The notes under the pieces: generated by a model
Told to the model about the DNA's origin: nothing
Databases searched by the model: none
What the model saw: only the letters and a program-made list of their open reading frames with translations
Program-made: the position numbers and the translations under genes
Part shown: positions 9,971-21,800 of the stretch, in pieces
Layout: each line of letters opens with the position of its first letter
How positions within the stretch are numbered: the first letter of the stretch is position 1
From: Ustilago trichophora
Taxonomy: Eukaryota > Basidiomycota > Ustilaginomycetes > Ustilaginales > Ustilaginaceae
DNA: 64,000 bases
Assembly: GCA_900323505.1 (NCBI GenBank)
Contig: OOIN01000006.1
Coordinates: 1,054,001-1,118,000 of the forward strand
Reading direction: 5' to 3'

Positions 9971-10628
9971 CGCATCTGGGTGTACAATGCGTCTCGACGA
10001 CTGTTGACTACGAAGCAAAGCGATGCTCGATTGAGCCCCTCTCTCCCTCTCTCTCTTCTCATCACGTATTGTGTGTGCTGTGCGTTTGTGGGGTTGGAAT
10101 GAAAGCATGACGAGGTGGGGGGGTTAGGAGTTGGAAGCGTACAAAGTTGCCGGTGTGGAGATCGATGACGTGTGTTTTGCCGGTGTGTGTCAAGCCTGAT
10201 GACTCGGGGAGTATGGGGTGGGTAAGACAAGCTTAAAGTTTGGACAGATCGCAGAGTTTGACAAATTTGTGATGTGTGACACGTGGAGGTCTAGGCTGTG
10301 TTGAAATGCTACAGCAGATCGAAGACGACGATGACGAAGTATATCGGACCTCGAGATGGAGTGGTATCGATGTTGAAAGCGAATTGACGTCGAAACAAAA
10401 ACTTGTTCACCGAAATCCTTAGCGTCAGTAACTTGATGAAGCGTTTACCACTGGCATGCAGAAGAGGTGCATGTGCAACGGAACCAGTTGGAGAGATTGA
10501 AAGCAGTGCAACCATTGCCCAGGTGTTGACGAAATATTGAGAGAGACTGAAATAAACACTCTCAAATAATCATAAGCCAAGAAAGGACATCCTGTCACGT
10601 ATGACACTCGAAAAACAAAGCCAAAGCC

Positions 10629-10675
<47 letters not shown>

Positions 10676-11075
10676 ATCGAGTGCTCGCGGGTACAGGGAG
10701 GAAGAAAGAGCAGTGCTGCCCTTCTTCAGTTGTCGATGAGAATGAGATTATAAAGGTTCACAAAAACCACAAGTCGAGGAGGGGCAGTGATTCTCAAACG
10801 AGATGGCAAACAGCTGCTCAAACAAACACAAGACTTCAGACGCCAAAAGATACCGAGATATGGGGTATGAGATTGCTATGGTGGACAATATGAAGCATAC
10901 TGGGAATCAGATACGTTTTGATGTGAAGAACATGAGATACAGTTCGTAAATCCGTGACAATGTGAGAGAAGACATGCTGTCATCAAGAAATGGGCATGAT
11001 TTTCAGGAAATCAAGCAAAAAGTGATGATGGAGAAGGGATGTGCGGAAAGGTAGGAAGTAAAAGCAACGAATCGC
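9971..11075. other. Convergent intergenic region with long poly(A)
   Basis: The 3' flanks of TRM9 (+) and the hexose transporter gene (-) meet here. No convincing gene. The stretch becomes A-rich after about 10,540 and holds a 42-base A run, annotated separately. Confidence 0.5.
10633..10674 (+). repeat. Homopolymer A run, 42 bases
   Basis: Uninterrupted A from 10633 to 10674, preceded by AAAGCCCAGC and followed by CATCGAGTGC. It could be slippage in a terminator-proximal A-rich tract or the tail of an old retroposed copy. I found no target-site duplication flanking it. Confidence 0.95.
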
Positions 11076-12680
11076 TTAGTACTTCTTCTCGTCGTGGGTG
11101 GCGAGCTCGTCCTCCTTGGGGGGAGCGACGGCACCTTCGAGGTCGGAGCGACGAGCGCGCATCTCGGCGTTGGCACGGATCGAGTTGCGGGCGGTCGACT
11201 GCGAGTACATCTCATCGACCTCCTCGAGCGAGAGAAGACGGGTCTCGTAGATGAAGAGGTAGGCGAAGACGGCACAGCCAGCGCAGGTGCCGGTCCAGAT
11301 GAAGAAAACCTTGGTGCCGAGACCAGCCTTGCCGGCACCGGAGTCGACAAGGTAAGGGGTGGCGTAACCGATACCGAAGTTCCAGAGCCAGTTGGAGGCA
11401 GTGCAAAGCGAGAGAGCCTTGGCACGGATGGCAAGAGGGAAGATCTCACCGCAAACGACCCAAGCGGCAGGGCCCCAGGTGGAGGCGAAACCAGCAATGT
11501 AGATGCAGACGAAAGCAACGAGGGCCTTGCCACCGGAGGTGTTGGAAGTGGGGACGGTGGTACCGACAACGGCAACGATAAGTTCGCAAGCGCACATCCA
11601 GATGGCACCAAAGATGAGGAGGTTTCGGCGACCGACACGCTCCATCATGTACATGCCTGGGATGGTGGTGACGACGTTGACAACGTTGGAGACGACCGAG
11701 AAGACAAAGGGGTCCGAGTCGGGGAGGGCGCTCGCGAAGAACCTGGTGCCGAAGTAGAAGATGAAGTTGATACCGGTGAGCTGCTGGAAGGCCTGGATGA
11801 AGATACCAGTGAAAGAGCGGAGGAAGTATCGTCGGTCGTTGAACTTGAAGCAGTCGAGGTAGGAGCCGGTCGAGTGGGTAAGCTCGATGTCGAGGTTGGT
11901 CTGGATGACCGAGAGCTCGGAGCGAACAATGGGGTCATCGACGTCAGTGGAGTTGAGGCGGGCGAGCGACTTGGAGGCCTTCTCGTGGTTGCCCTTCTTG
12001 ACGAGCCATCGGGGCGACTCGGGGAGGATCAAGAAGAAACCGCAGAGGAGAACGGCGAAAGCGAGCTGGATACCGACAGGGATGAGCCAAGCGCTCTTGT
12101 CGGCGCGGTTCTTGGTACCATAGGTGGCAAGGGAAGCGCAGAGAAGACCGATGGTGATAGCCCACTGGTAACCGGAGACGACGGCACCACGGATCCAGCG
12201 AGGAGCAGTCTCGGACTGGTACATGGGAACAATAGTGGAAAGGATACCAACACCGAGACCAGCAACGACACGACCGCCGATGAAGACGTCGAGGTTAGTG
12301 GTGGCCATCTGCATGACGACACCAGCAACGAAAACGAGGAGAGCGACCTGCATACCCCATCGTCGACCGAGGATGTCGGAGATGGGAGCACCGGCAAGAG
12401 CACCGACGAAGGTACCGGCGGAGAGAATGGAAACAACGAGCGAGGTGTCGTTGGTGGTCAAGTCGACCTTACCAGTGGGAAGACGCTGACCGAAAGTCTG
12501 CTTGAAGTTCTCCATGACAAGAAGACCCGAAATTGTACCGGTGTCGTAACCGAAGAGGACACCACCGAAAGCGGAGGCAGCGGCAACCAGGATAGCGGGG
12601 AGCGACTGCCTGACGTTGACGGGGCGGGCCACGGGGCCAGTAGAGGTGTAGCCGACATCGGCAACAGCACCTCCAGCCAT
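11076..12680 (-). CDS. MFS hexose transporter (sugar porter family)
   Basis: A 534-residue plasma-membrane sugar/H+ symporter or facilitator of the major facilitator superfamily. I chose the ATG at 12680 (MAGGAVADVGYTSTG) because the open frame further upstream is Ser/Pro-rich and lacks family resemblance. Signatures: GGVLFGYDTGTISGLL in TM1, DILGRRWGMQ in loop 2-3, GRVVAGLGVGILSTIVPMYQ in TM4, PESPRWLVKKGNHEKA before the central loop, FQQLTGINFIFYFGTRFF in TM7, ERVGRRNLLIFG, then TWGPAAWVVCGEIFPLAIRA in TM10 and IYETRLLSLEEVDEMY. The C-terminal tail is short, so it looks like a transporter and not a long-tailed Snf3/Rgt2 sensor. It resembles high-affinity hexose carriers of smuts (Hxt1 type); the exact substrate is not shown. 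A CACTAAC branch-like motif followed by TAG upstream of the ATG (minus strand, around 12,866-12,880) could mark a leader intron. A very long gene-free region lies upstream. Confidence 0.9.
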   Translation of the reverse strand: MAGGAVADVGYTSTGPVARPVNVRQSLPAILVAAASAFGGVLFGYDTGTISGLLVMENFKQTFGQRLPTGKVDLTTNDTSLVVSILSAGTFVGALAGAPISDILGRRWGMQVALLVFVAGVVMQMATTNLDVFIGGRVVAGLGVGILSTIVPMYQSETAPRWIRGAVVSGYQWAITIGLLCASLATYGTKNRADKSAWLIPVGIQLAFAVLLCGFFLILPESPRWLVKKGNHEKASKSLARLNSTDVDDPIVRSELSVIQTNLDIELTHSTGSYLDCFKFNDRRYFLRSFTGIFIQAFQQLTGINFIFYFGTRFFASALPDSDPFVFSVVSNVVNVVTTIPGMYMMERVGRRNLLIFGAIWMCACELIVAVVGTTVPTSNTSGGKALVAFVCIYIAGFASTWGPAAWVVCGEIFPLAIRAKALSLCTASNWLWNFGIGYATPYLVDSGAGKAGLGTKVFFIWTGTCAGCAVFAYLFIYETRLLSLEEVDEMYSQSTARNSIRANAEMRARRSDLEGAVAPPKEDELATHDEKKY

Positions 12681-12948
12681 CTTGATGATGTGAGAAAGGG
12701 AGGGGGGGAAGGATTTAGTAAGGGTGAAGGTGAGAGGGGACAAGCTTTGCCTTGAGGAAGAGAGGGGAGAGCCACGAAGCTTGATGGAGGATAGGGAATC
12801 GATGGGATGGTTGGGAGGTCGAGGAAGGGGGTTTATGTAGACGACGAGAAGGGGGCAGAGGTGGGGGCTAGGCGTTAGTGACAGCAAAGCCTAGTGTGTA
12901 CTGTAGCTGAAGGAACGGAAAAAAAAAGTGTTGGGCGTGTCAGCACCC

Positions 12949-12969
12949 CAGCCAGCCAGCCAGCCAGCC
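12949..12969. repeat. (CCAG)n tetranucleotide microsatellite
   Basis: About five CCAG units in tandem in the transporter upstream region, followed by further CAGCC-like copies to about 12,975. Confidence 0.8.
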
Positions 12970-15900
12970 CAGCCAAACGCGACCTTGGCTACCAAGAGAG
13001 GTGGGCGAGGGAGTCGAGGGAGTCGAGGTAGAGGAGGCAGAACAGCAGTGCATCCAAGCTAGCCAAACATCCAATCAACACATGGGGACCCCAAAGTCAC
13101 AACGCGAGTGGCCGAATCTGGAGAACCGAATTTGGACCAGAAAAGAAAAGAAAATTCAGCGCCATGAGGGCAGAAATGCAGGGTGAACCGCAGCGGAAGG
13201 GCGATCAACAAGCGGGGCAAGAAAACTTGTCGAGAGCAGGAGAGAAAAAAAAAATATTCCCGGAAAGAGAGAGCAGCAAAAAGCGGCGGTTGACCTCAAA
13301 AAAAAGAAGAAGAAAAACGGACGGTCGAGAATCGAACAAATTTCGGAGAAGAGAAGTGCTGAAGTCGAGAAAAAATAAAAAAGGTGGGACCAGGGGCGTT
13401 TCCCCCTCACTCCTCACTCGTCGTATGCACAAAGCGGGGACCCAGACTACCCAGATTTTTTTGGTTGCAACACGCGTCGACTTGCGGTCTAGATGGTTTC
13501 AGTCTCCGACGCTCTTCTCTCTCTATTGGTCCGTTCTCTTGCATTTGCCTTTTGGCCTTTGGTCGCACTCTTCGCCGGTCGCTTATTCTTTCTTTTTTTT
13601 GGTGGACCCATCTCTCCTCTCCCTCTCGATTCGAAAACGGCGTTGACCGAGTTCGCGCCAGAGGCACACCAATCAGAAGAGAGAGAGAGAAGACAGTGTG
13701 TTGCATTCGGGTCTCGGTCGTCCTTGTCCTGTTCTGCCCTCTGGACGCTGTTGTCTGGGGCCCTTCAACCACCCCACTTTGAGAGCGCCCCATACGCCTC
13801 GCTTCATCTCGCCATGCGGTCCAGCCGAGACTGTACAGTATGTGTGGTGGATGTCTGTGCCCCGCGGGGCCCGGTTGCCCTCTTCGTTGCTGATGCTAAG
13901 CACATCGAAGGTGGGTTGGATGATTTTGCTCATTGCCCTATGCTCTCGATTCATTCCTTTGTTCGGACAAGCCTAGCTCTCAACCCTTTGCTTTTGCTCG
14001 TGGATTCAGGTGAGGTTCCTGACTAGCCAAGGTGTGTATTCTCAGCTCTCCGTGCCTGCGTCCATCTAGCATGACCCCCAGAGTCGTGCTGCGCGTACTG
14101 TAGTTGCTACTGCTTCTGCTGCTGCTGCTGTAAGATTCCAGCGCCGTCAACCAGTTAAAATCTGGTCGTGTGAAGCGTTCATGCCCACAGAACGACAACT
14201 CGAGCAAAAGCGGGGCTTTGTCAATTTTTCGAGCTTGTGCATTTGCCCCAGAGAGAAGGAAACTCGTCGTCAAGTCTCCGTCCCTCGCCACCCTGTTCAG
14301 CACGCTTTGACCTCTCTCGCCAGGCCACCCCGCCTCGGCCATTGCTTGTGCGTATTGGGTGGCAAGGCTGGGCCAGAAGCTCGGGCTGACGGCAGCGTTG
14401 GAAGCCGTCAAAAGCGCGACCCCTCGGTGACTGACTGCCAATACAGTCGGGAAATCCCCTTCGCCGCGCGACGCCACTGTTTTCCTTTGGACTTCCAAAA
14501 CGCGTCGTAACTGAACAGCTCCTTAACGCTCGGCTAACCTAGTCGGCCAATTCATTCGCTCGCCAGCGGTAATCTTAGAACGCTTACCAGCTAGCCTTAC
14601 TCTTCTGCCAAGCTTATTCAATTCCCATCGACCACGGAATGCGCCAGGAGGAAGAGGTAAGGCAAGAGCCATCCCGACGGCAGTTCAACGCAACAACAGG
14701 GGCCATGTGTACTGTAATACCAAGTCGCGCCTATTGCCTCGGGACCACTAGAGCAAGCCCACCCACCATTCATGGAGCGGGGGAAATGCTGCCTGGAAGC
14801 GATCTCGCTTAGATGACATGGCACAGAGGGAGGGCAGGGAGGCAATTGCGATTTTCCATTCGTTCGCCTTTCTCTGTGGTCGCTTTGTGTAACAAAGCCC
14901 AGGTTCACAAAGCCCAGGTTTTGGATTCAATTCTCCAGGCCCAGCATCGGTCGCTGAGTCTGAGAGTGCTGCAGCTCCAACCCGCCGTAAAGGGGAGAGA
15001 AAAAAATATGGTGAACGGCGTTCGAAATTTCTCCGCGACCCTGACTGTACCAAACATCAACAAAGTCACAGCCCAGGTGCCTTTTGCCCTTAAATTATGA
15101 GAGGCCAAGGCCAAGAAAAATTCACAGCATGTGGTGCGCCGTGTTTCCACAGAGAAGAACAGATTGAAGCGCGACTCTTGGCCGAAGCCAAGCAGAGCGA
15201 GGTTCTCGCTTACACGTACTCGCACCTCACGAATGCAAGGACAATGACGATTTGGATGGCAGGATCGTCGTCAAGAGTCTTGGCTGCGGTCAACTTGAGC
15301 GAGGATCACAAAATTTGGGGGGACTGTGGGCTTGCGAGGAGAAGCTCACCGAAGCTGTCATCAACCTTGCCGGTCAAGACTCCAGAGCCAGCACCAAGCC
15401 AACTCAGTGGAGCCGGGGCATTTGAGTCGAGGGATCGGAGAGTTGTTTAGAGCTGCAATGTTTGCTATGTTCCATCAGAGCGATGATGGCGATCCCGTTG
15501 AGCTGTGTGTCAAGGTGCAAGGCGCGGCTCTAGACGGTTCGAGATCTCGGTTGCAATAGACAAGTATTGTCGCGTGGCTGGTTGGTCTGTTCGAAACTCG
15601 ATGACAGCTGGTCCATCATTGGTTCCTGAAAGGACCTTGTTACGACCGTCAAAGGCGCACCACCGAAGAGGATGGTGTCGCGGATTTACGAGGGCCCAAC
15701 GAAAACAAACCAAAGGACAGGCCAGTTTAGATCGCGCTGCAGGTACCGACAGTCCCGACCCATCAGCCAAGTTGCCGGTCGACCCATTTTGCTGCAACCT
15801 TTCACCGCTGACGACCATGCCTACAAGTGAGTCCCATGGGGCCCTTTTCTTTTGCACACCATCCCCGCTCTATGCTACAGGGGAAATTGTTGGGCCCCCG

Positions 15901-18300
15901 CCTCCAGCTTGATATACTGGCGGGGAAGCATGCGGGGTTTAATAAAGCCTCAGTATTACGAGGAAAAGACGATCAATGTGGACAGTCGCAAGCCAAGACC
16001 ATGTCAAGAAGACAAAGTCTCACCGGTCGGATGGACTACAGTTCGGCCGGCCAAGCCACATCATGTACAAAATGTCCCCGGTAACAACAGCATTTGGTGG
16101 TCTGGCCGCAAATACAAAGGTCGCCGTGTGAGCGGGTGCGGCTGCTGCAAACCCGGTTCGGGATGCACGAAGCCGAACGAGGATTCAGCGAAGTTTCAAC
16201 GAAAATTCTCCGCTGCGGCCTGATGCCCTGCATTTCGCACTCCAAATGCGAGCCCGCCGATCTTAGCGGACCATGGAAAAATTTGAAATTTTATATAATC
16301 CGAGAACTGTCACGCCTTGGGTCATCATCGCAACCTCAACCCGATCCCTTCCACCTTCGTTGAGCCGTTGCTGCCATACCAAAGCATCATTCAACAGCAA
16401 CATGAACATCATCATACAACAGGATTGTAAGCTGATGGCAGATCGTGGTTGTGTGGTCTCACAAAAGGGTGCAAGGTCCTAAGTGCTTGTGGGGTGGGCT
16501 TCTCGACAAACCCTGCCACAGAATTTAAATTTCTTTTTCTGAAAATTCTGTCCGCGCGCGCATTGAAAAAAGGAGGTTTTTCGGAGAAATTGGTGCATAT
16601 TTTCGATTCGAAATTCGTCCGTCACAAAGAGCAAGAGGCACATGCAGCTATTGTACAAGGTGACCGGGATGATGATGCTCGTCGTGCAGAAGCACTTTCA
16701 ACCTCTCCCTGAAACGCTTTTTTGTTTGCCTTCGAAAGCCGTTCTGCCCAGAGTTCGCGATCGAGTCGTGTCTGACAGTTGAGCCTTGGAATGCTTTGTG
16801 TGTTCACGGTGTTGAAGAAAAGGTGAAGTGAGATTTTTTGTTGTGTAAACCCTCAAATTCTTTCTTTTTTGCTTTCTCGCGTGGCTGCCACACAGGTACT
16901 GCGACAGCCTCGCTTATGAAGCACGGCAAAGATCGTGGAGCAAGGTGCAGTTGGGTCGTACCACAATCCTCTGTTGGTGCGTGCCTGAGGCCAGGGTTGG
17001 ATTGCATTGTCCCATCCATTCCCTTGTCTGCCCACTGCTCACTTGAGGCTTGCACGGTAACTCCAGCTCTACAATACAAGAGTGGGTGCGGAGAACTGAA
17101 GCCAAGTGTCCCACTATGCAGTAGGCCCTGCGCACTTCGGGCGAGAAACGGGTTAAGTCCGGCCTCACTAAGCGGAAAGAGCGCCTCTCGAAAAGAAAAG
17201 AAGAGGACGAGCGGACGACGTGCCGCCGCTTCTGTCCTGTGCCAGGGGGACATTCGGTTTCTGTCCAAGTGGCTTCTACCTAGGCCAGCCCTTTGCTCAA
17301 AAAAAAGAGAGGCCGTCCGAGCGGTGATGCATGCACAACAGCACAAGATTTCGGCTGAACTCTGCACCCGTGTCGCATAGTGCCATTGCCTGGTAAGATC
17401 AAGGGGGGAAAAAATCACAGATACCTGGGTGTACGAATTTGTCGTCAAATTTTGATTTTTTTTTTTTGGTCAAAGCAAGGAAAATTCAATTTGAGGTGCG
17501 CCCACCTGATCGTTCTTATGGCCGCATGTCCATCGCTCTCTTTTTTTTCCTCTCTCCTCGCTTCGAGAGGGCGCGTGACTGACGTGAAGTGAGAAGATGC
17601 CTGCCCCGATTTCGTATAGCTTTAACGGCTCTGTATCGGCCGCAAGCCCTCTCTTGCTTCAGCCGATCCCTCATCCTTCACGTATATGCTCGGTGACAGC
17701 TGAGAAAAGAGCCCATCTCGAGCAAGTATCCAACGCCTCTATTGCGCCTCTCTGCTTGTGAGCTTGCACCTTCATTTTGCTGCGCCGTCTAGTTGTGCGG
17801 CGAAGTAAAACGCTAACGTTGTCTCGATTAAATGCATTGCGTTGCGTGCCTTGCGTGCCTGGAAAGGCAAAAATGCTATGCACCACCGCCGTTTTCCCAG
17901 GAAAAGCTCGTTTATGCCCAGGGTTCGTCCGAACATCATCCGCACCCGATCCGTTCAGCCTGCCTGCCTGCCGTGACCCTTTTTTTTTCCTCCCCGCATT
18001 CGCCTTCCCCCGCACCCATTCATGCACCGCACACGCACACGCCACCATCTCTTCAACGCTCAGAGAAAAGACGAGAGACGGGGTTGTAGATCCGACCGCG
18101 ATAAGAATCATCCCCCTTCATCCAAGTGTTCGTTTGGCGTATCGACTGATCTTGTATCGGTAGGTTGATGAAATGAGCCCCACACTTCGGAGGGAATTCA
18201 AATCACACACGTGTCAAAAAGGTGGCGTGAGACCCCTCCTCTTCCTCCTCCTCCTCAAACTCCCCGCTCCGACTTGAATCTCACAAAAGGGTTGAAGCTT

Positions 18301-18332
18301 GATCCTGATCCTGATTCTGATCTTGATCTAGA
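18301..18332. repeat. Degenerate hexamer repeat GATCYT
   Basis: Five consecutive hexamers of the form GAT(C/T)(C/T)T, giving Asp-Pro/Asp-Ser/Asp-Leu in one frame. It lies just 3' of the kinase gene, in noncoding sequence. Confidence 0.6.
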
Positions 18333-18855
18333 TGGGCTCTCGGAAGAGTTCACCCCGCACATCTACTCTCCGTATCACTGCGGGGTAGGAGTAAAGCAAC
18401 GGAGCCCCATCCTCCGCCCCACACTACATATCCTCTTCCCTGTATGGAGCCGGTACGTAAGCACCTCGGAACGAGGACATCCATGCATACACCAACACTT
18501 GTCTCCGAAGCCTCGCTTTTCGTAGCAACACTGACGTTGCCGAGTCGTTCTGACATGTTGTAGCCCCCGCCCCCTTTCACCGCCGCCGCTGCCCGCCGCC
18601 GCCGTGCCTGAATCCGACGCTTACTGATCTGTCCTGCGATAAGCAGCTCTCGACCCTCATCCTCCTTTCCGTGCATATACTCTTGACTTCAGTGCGCGGC
18701 CCAACAAGCTCTCGACAAATCGGAGATATGAATAGATTAGATGCAAACATGCAAACCCTGACACACAAGTGCACAACAAAAAACATAAGAGTGTAACACC
18801 CATGTTGACCTCGCTAACGAAAGGACGTCTGCACGTACGCAGGCGTCCTGATGCT

Positions 18856-21800
18856 TCATGTTGTCGATCTTCTGGCTTCCTGGATGCTACGCACCAACGC
18901 AGATGCATCTCCAGAAAGTGTTTCGTACTGGAACGTCTGCCCGTTGGCGATGCGAATCGTAAAGGCTCGCCCACCCCTGTACTCCAGTCCCATTAGAAGG
19001 TTTGGGATGGCCTGCTGCTGCGAGGAGCGCACATTGGTAGCTGTCACTTGTTGCTCCTCCCCGACAACCTCGTCGTCTGATTGCCCCGATGCTTGTCGGC
19101 CCGAGATCTTTTCAAATTCGCCTGCAGCTTTGGGCGCCGCTGAACCCGAGTTCCGCTCATTTGCGACGTTCGAGGTTAAGCCTGCTATGGTGCCATTCTC
19201 GCCCGATTTGGAAGGAATGGCTAGAATCACCTCGCTTTTGACCTTGAGCGCTGCAGCCGTCTCCTTGACACACAGCAGTCGAGGAAAGTCGGTCAAGACG
19301 AGCTGGCGGCGTTTGGTAAACATCTTGCCCGCTCCCGTCTTTTTCTGAGCAACAGGCAGGCTGTACAGCATAAGCTCCTTGGGCAACAGCAAGGCTGCCC
19401 AGCTCTGTTGCAATCCGCCTGCTGAAGTGGAAGCAATGCCGCCACCACTGCCGTTCGAAAGTTGGCTAGGATGCGGATTGCGATTGGCAGAGTTGGGACT
19501 TGCGCTAGCATTGACATTCATGGTCTGCATCGACCTCGAAAAAGGCCGCAAGCCTCTCGCCACCGATGACTCATTCTCCGGGATGCCGTGAGCGACCGTT
19601 TGGTGGGCCGTATCGATCGACATGGTCGAGAATTTGCGCCTGGGCGCAGTACCGCCGCCTTGCTGTACAGCAAGATTGTTTCCTACGGGCGACCCGGCGG
19701 CGTTAGGCATGAAGCGACTTTGGAAGCCGTCGGCCAAGCGCTGCAAACCACTCTGTCGTCTAGGAAAGCTATGCTCGCCACCACCCCCGCCGCCCGTCTC
19801 GCGATTGTTTGAGCTGGCATCGGACAATTCAGAATCATCAGCGTCGTTGGGCTGAGCCGAGGGGACCGCATCCAAGCTCAAAGAGCTTTCGTCAGGACCT
19901 TCGCGGGTCGGGTAGTCGATGCTCTGTGTGTCGCCGTTGTAAGCCTGAGATTCATCCGAGCTGCCGAATCCCTCATCAAAGCTAAAATCGCTTGTCTCGC
20001 CAAACTCGCGCTGTTGAGGTGCGGCCAGAGGCTGCACAAGTCCGGTCTTGATCTCGGGAGCGTCCACCTCCCATAATTGGTCAAAGTTGATCTGCTCGAA
20101 AAAGCGGTGAGCTTTGATCTCGGTAGCTGATGGCCTTTGTGTCGGATCGAGCGTCAGCACCTTGTCGATGAGATCCTGTGCATCTTGAGGGAATCCTTCG
20201 GGGAACGTAAAGTCGCGGTTCTTGACCTTTTGCAGCGTTTGATACTCGTTGACACCTTTGAATGGAGGTCGACCGGCGATCATCTGGAACAGCACGCATC
20301 CGAAAGCCCACCAATCGGCAGGCTTACCGGCCGGCTGAGCTTTTTCCACCAACAACTCTGGCGAGACATATTCGGCTGTGCCGACAAAGCTGGCTGCCCT
20401 CGACTGGGGATTCGCCGGCGGCACTTCGGGAGCGGTTGAGATATCGGCTTCTCCGGCGGCGTGCACGATTTTGGCGCTTCCAAAGTCGGTGATCTTGATG
20501 CGGTGACGAGCATCCAGCAGAATATTTTCGGGCTTGACATCTCGATGAACCACTCCAGCACGATGCATCGCATCGATCGTATCGGCCAACTGGGCGGCGT
20601 AGAAGCGAGCAGCTGTCAAATCAAAGCTGCCGTGCTTGCGAATAAAGTTGAGCAGCTCACCATTACTGGCAAGCTCTAGAACAAAGTAGAGACTCTCGCG
20701 ATCTTGGAACGTCCAAAAGAGCGTCACGACGCCGGGATGTCGAATCATGCGACTGAGCGCCTCCTTTTCGATTCCAACATATTTCTGCTTGCCTTGCTTG
20801 AGAATGTGCACCTTGTCGAGCACCTTGATCGCATAGGCCTTGCGTCCCGTCAGGTCAATTCGGCGACGTCGTTTCCTCGTAGAGTCGGAGCCAACCATGG
20901 CGGCGGCAGCGGAAGTCGCGTTCGGATCGACCACTCCGGGCTCTTTGGGAGACGGACCCGAGAGAAGATCCCATGCTTCAATTACAGTCGAGTAGGATCC
21001 TTCGCCCAGCGTATCGCCAAAGTGAAAGTCGTTGGGACCTCTTGCCGAGGCGGTCCGAGGAGAGGGTGTGGTGGGGCGATCGGACGCGATAGAAGCAGAA
21101 GACGGTTGCAGGCGAGGGCTTCGCAGATTCGAAATCGAGGCAGGACTTCGCCCGTAGATCGAGTCGACAATACGAGCAGGGCCGACGCGGATGGTCTCGG
21201 GAGAGCGTGCCAGCTGCGAAGCAGGCGAAGCTGAGCGCGGTCCTGGGATGGGCCGCACCATGAACGGAAGAGTACCTCCGTTGGGTGGCGACAGAGCCAT
21301 CTGCGGGTCGAGCTCGATCCCGGAAGGAGGGCGGGATGGGCTTGGTGAAGGTCCATCAACACCGCGCACGCCGAGGCGTTCGGGCGTGTCGACACTGCCA
21401 CTACCGCCATCGTCATCTTCTGGGATCACAGACACATGAGGTGGTAATCGCGTGCCAAGCTCGTTGCCGGGCACGGTACTGCTGGAACTGTTCTTTGAGT
21501 GGGTGCCAGGCCTGTCGAAGGCTCCGTCAAGCATTGGGCCCTCGATGGGACTTTGCGGACCTGGAGAGGATCCCTTGCGATCTGAGCTCTGACTGCGCCG
21601 CCCTCGACTGATCGAGCTTTCGCTAGTACGGGCTCGCAAGATCGCGGGCCGCTTCGCGTTGGACCACAACCGTTGGCGCTGCAGCGATTCTGGTCGGCGT
21701 GAGGGGCCAACACCTGCTGCGCTTACAGACAGCGAAGCCTCGCTGCCCGTGCCACTGCTCGGACGCCTGAGTCTAGCCTGAGAAGAATCGCGAACTCGCC

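Larger units (their letters stand above)
12681..18855. other. 6.2-kb gene-free region upstream of the hexose transporter
   Basis: This runs from the transporter start codon to the 3' end of the PDK1-like kinase gene. Open frames up to about 180 codons occur on both strands, but their translations are Ser/Arg/Cys/Pro-rich with no motif, and open frames overlap antisense. I found no tRNA- or snRNA-like sequence by eye. It contains purine-rich tracts (13,150-13,390), short T runs (17,453-17,467), several CT-rich stretches and four TAC(A/T)GTA heptamers (12,899; 13,834; 14,096; 14,710). It may be an extended promoter, hold a noncoding RNA, or carry a gene with several small exons that I cannot resolve. 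Confidence 0.5.

Noticed and set aside
11094..12755. 553-codon open frame antisense to the hexose transporter gene
   Set aside because: Its translation is Gly/Asp/Glu/Thr-rich with no motif. It follows from the strong third-position C bias of the transporter gene, which removes stops on the other strand.
13320..13350. Possible tRNA B-box (GTTCGATTC on the minus strand) followed by a T run
   Set aside because: Flanking bases do not form a T-stem and no A-box lies at a suitable distance.
13164..17448. Several 90-214-codon open frames in the 6.2-kb gap
   Set aside because: They overlap on both strands, have Cys/Arg/Ser-rich translations, no domains and no clear splice-linked extension.
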